A stretch of 64,000 bases of DNA from Flavobacterium fluviatile (GTDB taxonomy: Bacteria; Bacteroidota; Bacteroidia; Flavobacteriales; Flavobacteriaceae). Shown one piece after another: positions 47,400 to 54,991 of this stretch; position 1 is the stretch's first letter; each line of letters opens with the position of its first letter. Where the stretch lies: positions 62,001 through 126,000 of the forward strand of contig NZ_JAADZW010000014.1 in assembly GCF_010645065.1 (NCBI RefSeq). Direction: 5' to 3'. The position numbers were made by a program, and so were the translations under genes. The notes under the pieces are model-generated. The model searched no databases. It had not been told where the DNA came from and saw only the letters and a list, made by a program, of their open reading frames with translations.

Positions 47400-47471
47400 A
47401 TGAATAGATTATCGATGAAAATTTCAAAGAGGTCAGGAAAATTCAAAGGCAAAATGAAAGTGAAAATCTGA
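47400..47471 (+). CDS. Candidate 23-residue basic peptide
   Basis: ATG 47400 to TGA 47471. The peptide, MNRLSMKISKRSGKFKGKM followed by KVKI, has many lysines and no acidic residue. The hairpin at 47486 follows 14 bp later. No ribosome binding site or family was recognised, so the call is weak. Confidence 0.2.
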   Translation: MNRLSMKISKRSGKFKGKMKVKI

Positions 47472-47485
47472 TATTAATAAAAAAT

Positions 47486-47525
47486 AAATGCCCTGCTGTT
47501 ATTTTAAATCAAGCAGGGCATTTTA
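47486..47525. terminator. Intrinsic terminator, probably for purC (minus), possibly bidirectional
   Basis: Stem aaatgccctgct / agcagggcattt with a 14-base loop. On the minus strand it has a T-rich tail and lies about 40 bp beyond the purC stop. Confidence 0.85.
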
Positions 47526-47565
47526 TTTCTGTATATGGGTTTTAAAAATAGTTTAACCCAAAAAT

Positions 47566-48519
47566 CTATTTATCGGCAAGATATTCTAATACGTTTTTCT
47601 CAATACGCTGGTCAATATTATTGATATCGGCCTTAACGAATTTTTCTCCTAAAATATTCTCGTATAACTCAATATATCTTTCAGAAACGGATTCGATGTA
47701 AGCATCTGTCATTTCAGGAATCTCCTGACCCTCCTGCCCTTGGAAACCATTTTCGATCAGCCAGCGGCGTACAAACTCTTTTGATAATTGTTTTTGTTCT
47801 TCTCCTTTTGCCTGTCTTTCTGCATATCCTTCAGCATAAAAATAACGGGAAGAATCCGGCGTATGGATTTCGTCAATTAAAACGATAACTCCGTCTTTTG
47901 TTTTTCCGAATTCATATTTTGTATCAACTAAAATCAAACCACGCTCAGCTGCGATTTCAGTTCCTCTTTGAAACAAATCACGTGTGAATTTCTCCAAAAC
48001 AATATAATCTTCTTCAGAAACAATTCCTTTTGCAAGAATGTCTTCACGTGAAATATCTTCATCGTGTGAACCATTATCTGCTTTTGTAGTTGGTGTTATT
48101 ATTGGTTCAGGGAATTTATCATTTTCTTTTAAGCCTTCAGCCATTGTAACTCCGCAAATTTGTTTTCTTCCGGCAGCGTATTCACGGGCAGCATGTCCTG
48201 AAAGATATCCGCGAATTACCATTTCGACCTTAAAAGGTTCGCATAAATGCCCAACAGCTACATTTGGATCCGGAGTTGCAATCAGCCAGTTTGGAACAAT
48301 ATCTTCTGTTAACTCCATGAATCTTGTTGCAATCTGATTCAGAATTTGCCCTTTGTACGGAATCCCTTTTGGCAGAACAACATCAAAAGCCGAAAGCCTG
48401 TCGGTTGCAACCATTACCAAAAGCTCGTCATTTATATTGTAAACTTCCCTTACTTTCCCGCGGTAAACTGATTTCTGATTCGGAAAATTAAAATTTGTGG
48501 TCGTGATTGTATTGCTCAT
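47566..48519 (-). CDS. purC: SAICAR synthetase (phosphoribosylaminoimidazole-succinocarboxamide synthase)
   Basis: This 317-residue PurC is the purine biosynthesis enzyme that joins aspartate to CAIR. Seen here: [20 protein letters not shown] with the ATP loop, [65 protein letters not shown] and SKEFVRRWL. It is of the longer type found in Bacteroidota and eukaryotes (about 310 residues). It appears to be a single-gene unit here, with no other pur gene in the window. Confidence 0.95.
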   Translation of the reverse strand: MSNTITTTNFNFPNQKSVYRGKVREVYNINDELLVMVATDRLSAFDVVLPKGIPYKGQILNQIATRFMELTEDIVPNWLIATPDPNVAVGHLCEPFKVEMVIRGYLSGHAAREYAAGRKQICGVTMAEGLKENDKFPEPIITPTTKADNGSHDEDISREDILAKGIVSEEDYIVLEKFTRDLFQRGTEIAAERGLILVDTKYEFGKTKDGVIVLIDEIHTPDSSRYFYAEGYAERQAKGEEQKQLSKEFVRRWLIENGFQGQEGQEIPEMTDAYIESVSERYIELYENILGEKFVKADINNIDQRIEKNVLEYLADK

Positions 48520-48591
48520 TGTCTTTTAGTTGTGTTTTTTATGAATGCAAATTTAAAACTATTTAAAAGAGCAAGCAAAGAAAAAAAAATA

Positions 48592-49179
48592 CTATTTAAA
48601 AGACAAAATACCCTTGCCTAATAATTGTATTGAATTGTCGAGATTTCCGAGCGATGTGTCAGCCAGTTTTTTAAAATCAGCAGACTTTACAATTAGAATC
48701 TGGCCATGATCTTTTGCAGGCGCATTGGGTACAAAAACTACAGCATTTCCGTTTTCATCTTCTTCAATAAGATGCGCTGGCTGCCAATAATCGCCGTTTT
48801 TTAAAAGAATGGGTAAGTCCGTGCTTGGTTTTTTCTTTCTTTTATTAAGTTTTTCTTCTGCCGCTTTTTTATTTTTTTCATAACCAGGAAGGAAAATGAT
48901 TAACTTATCGTCTATCCAATCAGTAAATTTTTTCAAAAAAGCCAGACGCATTAAAAACCCGCTGAAATAAATTAAAACTAAAAGAATAACGCCTCCGGCA
49001 ATATCTGTTGCATATTTCCCTAAGAAATAATCCAACCGAAGAAAATGAGCAAATTTTTCGCCATAATTCTGAAAAAACTTCCAGACTTTTTCTAAGAGTA
49101 TAAAAAACACGAGTAATGGTAGCAAAACCAATGCTCCTGAAATACAATTTCGTTCAACCTGAAGTAAAAATTTTTTCAT
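48592..49179 (-). CDS. DUF502-family membrane protein
   Basis: This 195-residue protein has two membrane helices in its N-terminal half: GALVLLPLLVFFILLEKVWK and ATDIAGGVILLVLIYFSGFL. They are followed by FTDWIDDKLIIFLPGYE and a lysine-rich linker. The C-terminal half, PILLKNGDYWQPAHLIEEDE with VFVPNAPAKDHGQILIV, matches the usual DUF502 ending. Function unknown. It lies 72 bp downstream of purC's start codon region on the same strand. Confidence 0.78.
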   Translation of the reverse strand: MKKFLLQVERNCISGALVLLPLLVFFILLEKVWKFFQNYGEKFAHFLRLDYFLGKYATDIAGGVILLVLIYFSGFLMRLAFLKKFTDWIDDKLIIFLPGYEKNKKAAEEKLNKRKKKPSTDLPILLKNGDYWQPAHLIEEDENGNAVVFVPNAPAKDHGQILIVKSADFKKLADTSLGNLDNSIQLLGKGILSFK

Positions 49180-49198
49180 CGCTAAAAAAGTTAAGGTT

Positions 49199-49231
49199 AA
49201 AAAAAAGAGCTAACTATAAATTAATTAGCTC
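49199..49231 (-). terminator. Candidate terminator after the DUF502/HAD gap (minus strand)
   Basis: Read on the minus strand, stem gagctaa / ttagctc is followed by eight Ts. It lies downstream of the HAD phosphatase gene, upstream of the DUF502 start. Confidence 0.65.
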
Positions 49232-49291
49232 CTATAAAAGTAAATATTATTTTTTAACCTGTAACAAAAAATAGATTTAAAGTATTGTGAA

Positions 49292-50122
49292 TTAGATTAT
49301 TGTAAATTCTTTGTCCAAAATTTTTGAGGCTATATATCGGGCAACCCCGTCTTCAGTATTTGTTTTAATAACTTCTAAGTCAGGAAGTGTCTCTCTTAAT
49401 AGAGCAGGAGCATTCCCCATAATCAAACCTTTTCCTGAGGCAGATAACATCTGTACGTCATTGAAGCCATCACCAAATGAAACGGCTTCCTTTAAAGTAA
49501 ATCCTTCTTTCTCCAGAACTCTTTCAATTGCTACGGCCTTATCTATTGATTTGTCCATAAATTCAAGACAGGTTGGCAGGCTAAACGCATGATGTAAATG
49601 TTCTGAAGAATTGGCTAAAACAGCATCTTTTAGTTTTACCAGTTTTTCATGATTATCGCATGAGAAGAAGATTTTAATAGCGCCAAAATCTTCCAGAGTT
49701 TTATAATCAACCAATTCAGGACGGTATTTTAATTCTGCCTGAAAAGCATTCAGTCTTTCGTTTACTTTATTTGTCTGCCATACATTTTCTTTAAATAAAA
49801 CAACGGTAATTTCAGGATCTATTTCGACATTTAAAGCGGCTTTTACAATATTGCTGTCTAAATTAAAAGAAAATAATTCTTCTTTTTCAGGTGAATGAAT
49901 TCTGGCTCCGTTTGAACTCACTAAATAAACCGGTACTTCCAGTGTTTCGATTATAGCCATTGCATCCAGATGATGGCGGCCTGTGGCAACAACAATGAGA
50001 TAATTTTGATTGTGAAGTTCCTGAAAAATGGATTTTGTGTAATCTGAAATTCTGTGTTTAGGGTTGAGTAATGTTCCGTCAAGGTCACTTACTACAACTT
50101 TTATATTTTTAAGCTTTGTCAT
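49292..50122 (-). CDS. HAD-superfamily Cof-type phosphatase
   Basis: This protein of about 276 residues is a Cof-type HAD hydrolase with a cap domain. Seen here: VVVSDLDGTLLNPKHRIS (motif I with the catalytic Asp pair), VVATGRHHLDAM (motif II), SIDKAVAIERVL (motif III lysine) and VSFGDGFNDVQMLSASGKGL (motif IV). Such enzymes dephosphorylate sugar phosphates, nucleotides or FMN-type compounds. The substrate is not predictable. A TTG at 50134 opens a slightly longer frame. The ATG at 50122 is preferred (MTKLKNIKVVVSD). Confidence 0.9.
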   Translation of the reverse strand: MTKLKNIKVVVSDLDGTLLNPKHRISDYTKSIFQELHNQNYLIVVATGRHHLDAMAIIETLEVPVYLVSSNGARIHSPEKEELFSFNLDSNIVKAALNVEIDPEITVVLFKENVWQTNKVNERLNAFQAELKYRPELVDYKTLEDFGAIKIFFSCDNHEKLVKLKDAVLANSSEHLHHAFSLPTCLEFMDKSIDKAVAIERVLEKEGFTLKEAVSFGDGFNDVQMLSASGKGLIMGNAPALLRETLPDLEVIKTNTEDGVARYIASKILDKEFTII

Positions 50123-50296
50123 ATTAACAATCAAATATTTATGAAATGCAAAATTAAGCTTTTAAGCCGGGAAGACCATAGTTTGAAACGTTTGAAAGCC
50201 CGAAATAAGACAAGTTTATTATTTATTTAACTATTTGTTTCCAAACCTTAACTTTAATGTTTTCAAAATTTATTCCAATAAAAATGTCGATTTGAT

Positions 50297-53200
50297 TTAC
50301 TCTTTTTGCTTTAAATAATCTGAGGGGGATATTTTATAATACTCCTTAAAACAAGTACTAAAATAGCCCGCTCCGTTAAATCCGGCTTTGTAAGCAACAT
50401 TGGCAATATCGGTTTCTCCTGCATCAAAATATTGTCTGGCTCTTTTTAGACGCATCTCACTGACAAATTCGACAGGAGTTATATTGGTGAGGCTTTTAAA
50501 TTTTCTGTTGAATGTTACTCTTGACATATTTAATGTATTTGCAATAAGATCAATATTGAATTTTGGATTCGTTATACCATCTTCTACTATGGCAATAATG
50601 TCTTTTAAGAACAGCTCGTCTTTGGTTGTAATAATTATTTCGCCGGGTTCTAATTCAATTGTTTTTACATTCGATTGTAATTGTTCGAAAATTTTCTTTC
50701 TGGATTTAATTAAACTTTGGATGGAAGCTAGTAGGAAATCGGTATCAAAAGGCTTAGTAATATAATAATCTGCACCATAATGTAAACCTTCAATTTTGCT
50801 TTCAACGGACGATTTTGCAGTTAATAAAATAACCGGAATATGACTAGTTTCCGTTTTATTTTTAAGCGCATCGAGCATTTCAATACCATCCATTTCAGGC
50901 ATCATGACATCACTTAAAATTAAATTCGGAAGCTTATTTGAAGCAATTACAAAACCTTCTTTTCCGTTTTCGGCTTCCAGTATTTGATAAAAACGCTGTA
51001 ATTGACTCTTTAAAAATGATCTTAATTCGTAATTGTCCTCTACAATAAGAACTACAGGTAAGTGTATGTCCTGATTACTTAAAACCTTATTTTCACTATT
51101 CTGTTTATTGTCAATAGAATGTTTCCTTAATTTTTGTCCTGATAATTTTTGTTTGGAGTTGTTGTTTTGGAAAATTTCCTGATTTAAATTAATTTCTATT
51201 GAAACGGTCAGGCCTCCGTTTTCATTATTGAAGGCATAAATACTACCCTGATGTAGTTGTACATATTCTTTGCAAAGAGCAAGTCCAATACCGGTTCCTG
51301 TAATGTTGTCTGAATTTGTCTCATAATAAAGTTTGAATATATCTTTCAGCTTGTTTTCATCCACACCGGACCCCTGATCTGAAACATTGATTTTTAAAAC
51401 AGTATCATTTTCTAATTTTAGTTCAACTGTAATAATGCTGTTGGCGGGAGAAAATTTAATCGCATTAGAAAGCAAATTATAGATGATAATATCTATTTTT
51501 TCTCTGTCCAGATTTGCAATAAGGGCTTCAGAATTGCATTGCGTTTTAATTTTTATGTTTTTTTCGTATGCCGCCTGAGAAAACAAAGTATTTATTTCAT
51601 TTACAAAAGAAACAAGTTCAACAGGTTCAATACGAAGTTCTTCTTTGCCGCTCTGTACTTTTCTAAAATCAAGCAGCTGATTCACAAATCGTACAAGTCT
51701 GTTTGTGTTTTTTCGTACGGTTTCTATATATTCATTATCCAAAGGAGTTAACTTTTCGCTTTTGGCGATTTCATTTATCGGGTTAACAATTAAGGTAAGA
51801 GGAGTTCTTAATTCATGGGAAATATTAGTAAAAAAACTCAACTTTAGTTCGGTCATTTTTTGTTCTACAACAATTTCGTTTCGCAGACGAATCATTGAAA
51901 AAGCTATCCTTCGGGCGATTTCGAGCGCTAACAGAATCAGCATCGCATATAAAAAATAAGCAAAATTTGTTTTCCAAAAAGGAGGGGCGATTGTAAAAGT
52001 TAAATTCTTCTGGGGAGTAGTCGTATACAATTCTGTGTTCAGGCATTTTACTTCAAATTCATAATCTCCAGGTTGTAAATTGGTGAATGTTGCTTTTTTC
52101 TGGTTTTTTACCTCATGCCATGTATCATCAAGACCTTTTAACCGGTATGCGTACAATTGTTTGTTGTTTGAGATGTAATCTAATACGGTGTAATACATGC
52201 TAATAGTATTTTCAGTATAGTTTAACTGAATATTATTGGTGTAATTGATGTCACTTTCTAAATGATATTCTGTCGATTTTACATTTGAGTTTTTATTGTT
52301 GATTTCAAAGCCCGTAAAAACCATTTTTGTATTGGTCTTTTGGTTTTCAATTTTTTTTGGATCGAAAGTTAAATAACCATTTCTGTTGCCGAAAACCAGA
52401 TTGCCATTTACTAGTTTGATGCCGGCAGATTCAGAAAAACCGGTTTTAACTAAACCATCATAAGAGTCGTAATTTCTAAAAATATGATTTCGTAAATTGA
52501 ATTTAGAAATACCATTTTCCGTCGCCAGCCATAGGTTTTTCTGATCATCTTCTGCCATGCTCAGAATAAAATCGCTTGGCAAGCCATCGTCTTTAGTGAA
52601 ATTTTTAAATTTTAAACCATTTCCTTTTTCAATAACCTGACTGAGCCCGCCACCGGCTGTTGAAACCCACATTTTATTAGCTGAATCTTTAAAAATAAAC
52701 AACACATCGTTACTGCCAAGACTGAATTTGTCTGTAGGCATCTTTTCATATCTTGAAAATTCTAGCTTAGAAGAATCGTAATTCTCAGGGGTAAATGTCA
52801 CTAACCCGTTTGTTGTGGCAACCCAGATCTGACCTTTATATCCCTGAGCTAAATACCTGACCTTACTGGATTCAATAGCAGGATAGTTTTTAAAGTGATT
52901 TATGAAAATATATTCTCCCTTTTTTTCTTCCAGTAAATTGATTCCGTTGTCATAAGTACCTATCCAGATTCTCCCTTTTTTATCTTCTAAAACAGAATAA
53001 ATTTCATTGCTGCTAATACTTGCAGGATTGTTTTTATCAGCTTTAAACTGTTTTAATGTGTATTGGGAACTTTGTAGATTGACAGGAGTAGCTTTATACA
53101 AACCATTTCCTTTTGTACCCAGCCATACATTTCCTTTAGAATCTCCTGTGATACAATATACCGGACCAATTTCATCTGTTTTGTAATTGTTAAATGGGGT

Positions 53201-54631
53201 CTTTAATTCCAGATTTCCGTTGTAGATTTTTAATTTTCCTGCTTTTGAAGCCAGCCATAACCGATTCTTTTTATCTGAAAAAACAGCTCTGATTTCATTT
53301 TCCGTTTTGATTTTACTGTTGGGTACTAATAGCTGTTGCTGAAATGTATTTTTCTGGAAAATGATTTTATGAATTCCTCTGTCTGTGGTACTCATCCAGA
53401 GAATTCCTATGGGATCGAAATACAGGGTAGTAATAATATTTGAAAACTTCTGATTTTCATCTTCAGGATTATTGAAAAAGTAATCCAGATGATTGGTCTT
53501 TTCGTTATAATTCCCAAAACCACCACCTTTTAATTTTACCCAGACTCTGTCGAAATTGTCCTCGAAAATTTCAAAGCTGTTTTTTAAATTCAAAAAAGAA
53601 GCATCTGTCTGCTGAGAAAAAAAAGCAATTTTGCTTTCTTTTGGCTTTACAAGAAAAACACCATGCTTGTCTGGTTCAACCCATAATAAACCTCTTTTAT
53701 CCTGATAAATTCTATGTAGCGGAGCGTCAGAAACTTTAAGTCTTGATTCTGTTTTTGAAGTTCTTGTGTTAAACGTAATCAATTCTCCTTCAGAAGTGGT
53801 AATCAATAATAAATTCTCGTTTTTAGATTTTATTACAGCGTTAATAGCTTTTTTTGAAATCGTTGTTTTTTTATATTTTTTTTGAATTTTACTGTAATCA
53901 ATTAAAGCCCCTTGATCAGTTCCAAACCAGGCATTATTGCCTTGTGCAAAACAGCATTTTATATTGTCGTTTTTTAGGATATTGTTGCTTTTATATCCTT
54001 GTCTGGAATTTGATATATAGTCTAATCCTTCTTCAGAACCTACCCAGATAGAATGATCAGTGTCTTTAAAAATAAAATTTAGGTTGTTGGACGATAAAGA
54101 AGAATTGTTTTTTGAATTTTGCCCGAAATGAGTAATCTCAATTTGATTATTCGCTTTTTTTCGTGCTAAAAAAATACCACTGCCAATAGTTGTCAGCCAG
54201 ACATTGCCATTCTTATCAGTAATAATATTGTCGAATTCAATTTTGGTGGTTCCTAAAATAGCAGCAATAGAGAGAAATGATTCGGTTCTTTTGTCGAATC
54301 TGTAAATCTGATTGTCATATACTCTGAGCCAGATATATCCAAAAGCATCTTCTTTTATTATATCGATCCGGTTATTGCTCAGGCTGCTGTTGTCTCCGGC
54401 AATTGCTTTGTAGGTTACGAAATTTTTTCCGTCAAACCGGTTAATGCCATTCCACGTAGCAAACCACATAAAACCTTCTCTGTCCTTTATAATGTCTCTG
54501 ATGACATCATGTGAAAGCCCGTCCTCAGTGGCGTAATTTTCTATTTTACATTTTATTTGAGCAGATGTTTTGCTAAAGAAAATGACAGATAAAAATGCAA
54601 TTAAAAATTTAACCGGTAAAAGGTTCTTCAT
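50297..54631 (-). CDS. Hybrid two-component system regulator (HTCS) of the pectin locus
   Basis: This 1444-residue HTCS holds sensor, kinase, receiver and DNA-binding parts in one chain. Order: signal peptide (about 1-25), two-component-regulator propeller repeats (about 30-780, e.g. GFMWFATWNGINRFDG, GNVWLTTIGSGIFL), a Y_Y_Y domain (about 790-870), one membrane helix near 890-910, and the kinase core with His939 in SHELRTP and ATP motifs DQGSGVDENKL and GTGIGLAL. A receiver domain with Asp1241 (LILSDVMMPEMDG) and an AraC-type HTH at the C-terminus (about 1345-1444) follow. It is divergent from the pectinesterase gene, so a pectin fragment is the likely periplasmic ligand. Confidence 0.93.
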   Translation of the reverse strand: MKNLLPVKFLIAFLSVIFFSKTSAQIKCKIENYATEDGLSHDVIRDIIKDREGFMWFATWNGINRFDGKNFVTYKAIAGDNSSLSNNRIDIIKEDAFGYIWLRVYDNQIYRFDKRTESFLSIAAILGTTKIEFDNIITDKNGNVWLTTIGSGIFLARKKANNQIEITHFGQNSKNNSSLSSNNLNFIFKDTDHSIWVGSEEGLDYISNSRQGYKSNNILKNDNIKCCFAQGNNAWFGTDQGALIDYSKIQKKYKKTTISKKAINAVIKSKNENLLLITTSEGELITFNTRTSKTESRLKVSDAPLHRIYQDKRGLLWVEPDKHGVFLVKPKESKIAFFSQQTDASFLNLKNSFEIFEDNFDRVWVKLKGGGFGNYNEKTNHLDYFFNNPEDENQKFSNIITTLYFDPIGILWMSTTDRGIHKIIFQKNTFQQQLLVPNSKIKTENEIRAVFSDKKNRLWLASKAGKLKIYNGNLELKTPFNNYKTDEIGPVYCITGDSKGNVWLGTKGNGLYKATPVNLQSSQYTLKQFKADKNNPASISSNEIYSVLEDKKGRIWIGTYDNGINLLEEKKGEYIFINHFKNYPAIESSKVRYLAQGYKGQIWVATTNGLVTFTPENYDSSKLEFSRYEKMPTDKFSLGSNDVLFIFKDSANKMWVSTAGGGLSQVIEKGNGLKFKNFTKDDGLPSDFILSMAEDDQKNLWLATENGISKFNLRNHIFRNYDSYDGLVKTGFSESAGIKLVNGNLVFGNRNGYLTFDPKKIENQKTNTKMVFTGFEINNKNSNVKSTEYHLESDINYTNNIQLNYTENTISMYYTVLDYISNNKQLYAYRLKGLDDTWHEVKNQKKATFTNLQPGDYEFEVKCLNTELYTTTPQKNLTFTIAPPFWKTNFAYFLYAMLILLALEIARRIAFSMIRLRNEIVVEQKMTELKLSFFTNISHELRTPLTLIVNPINEIAKSEKLTPLDNEYIETVRKNTNRLVRFVNQLLDFRKVQSGKEELRIEPVELVSFVNEINTLFSQAAYEKNIKIKTQCNSEALIANLDREKIDIIIYNLLSNAIKFSPANSIITVELKLENDTVLKINVSDQGSGVDENKLKDIFKLYYETNSDNITGTGIGLALCKEYVQLHQGSIYAFNNENGGLTVSIEINLNQEIFQNNNSKQKLSGQKLRKHSIDNKQNSENKVLSNQDIHLPVVLIVEDNYELRSFLKSQLQRFYQILEAENGKEGFVIASNKLPNLILSDVMMPEMDGIEMLDALKNKTETSHIPVILLTAKSSVESKIEGLHYGADYYITKPFDTDFLLASIQSLIKSRKKIFEQLQSNVKTIELEPGEIIITTKDELFLKDIIAIVEDGITNPKFNIDLIANTLNMSRVTFNRKFKSLTNITPVEFVSEMRLKRARQYFDAGETDIANVAYKAGFNGAGYFSTCFKEYYKISPSDYLKQKE

Positions 54632-54731
54632 TCGTAATTCCTGGTTTTAGTTTGGTATAGTAAAGTTTGTGTTTAAGAGAAACTGCTTTATTGGTTAGTG
54701 TTTTTCAATTAATAACCGGATAAAAATAACT

Positions 54732-54818
54732 TTATAAATGAAAATTAGCAATCACAACCCCAGTAAACATAGCTAATGATAAAAAAGTGGAAGTAAATGA
54801 CCAAAATTTGAAACTCAT
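54732..54818 (-). CDS. Candidate 28-residue single-pass membrane peptide
   Basis: ATG 54818 to TAA 54732 on the minus strand. The peptide is MSFKFWSFTSTFLSLAMFTG followed by VVIANFHL. It has an N-terminal lysine and a hydrophobic stretch long enough for one membrane helix. It is about 100 bp upstream of the HTCS start on the same strand. An AATAAAAGAATA leader precedes it, like local A-rich ribosome sites. Not a recognised family; it may be a leader peptide, a sensor accessory, or chance. Confidence 0.35.
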   Translation of the reverse strand: MSFKFWSFTSTFLSLAMFTGVVIANFHL

Positions 54819-54834
54819 TATTCTTTTATTAAAA

Positions 54835-54842
54835 TAGTTTTG
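54835..54842 (+). promoter_or_regulatory. Candidate -7 promoter box for the pectinesterase gene
   Basis: TAGTTTTG matches TAnnTTTG. TTTG at 54807-54810 could be the -33 element but the 24-bp gap is longer than usual. The leader would be about 145 nt. Confidence 0.35.
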
Positions 54843-54991
54843 ATGCAAGGTATTAATTAATTAAAAAGTTGGCATTAAAAATACAGCATTGATTTTTTAT
54901 TTCGTGCATAAATAAATATTTACTCTGTATTAATGATGATTTTTATTGATTAGTAAACAACTTTACAAACAACCACTAACTATCTAATTTT

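Larger units (their letters stand above)
47092..47485. other. Long intergenic stretch with two candidate micro-ORFs
   Basis: A stretch of about 390 bp upstream of the purC-side terminator, low in GC. It holds two short basic open frames (47282 and 47400) and no clear promoter. No conserved RNA was recognised. Confidence 0.5.
54632..54991. other. 360-bp divergent regulatory region (HTCS / pectinesterase)
   Basis: The space between the HTCS gene and the pectinesterase gene is AT-rich. It holds a TAnnTTTG box on the plus strand (54835) and a 28-codon frame on the minus strand (54732-54818). It is the natural site for HTCS binding. No clear inverted repeat for an AraC-type operator was found. 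Confidence 0.7.
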
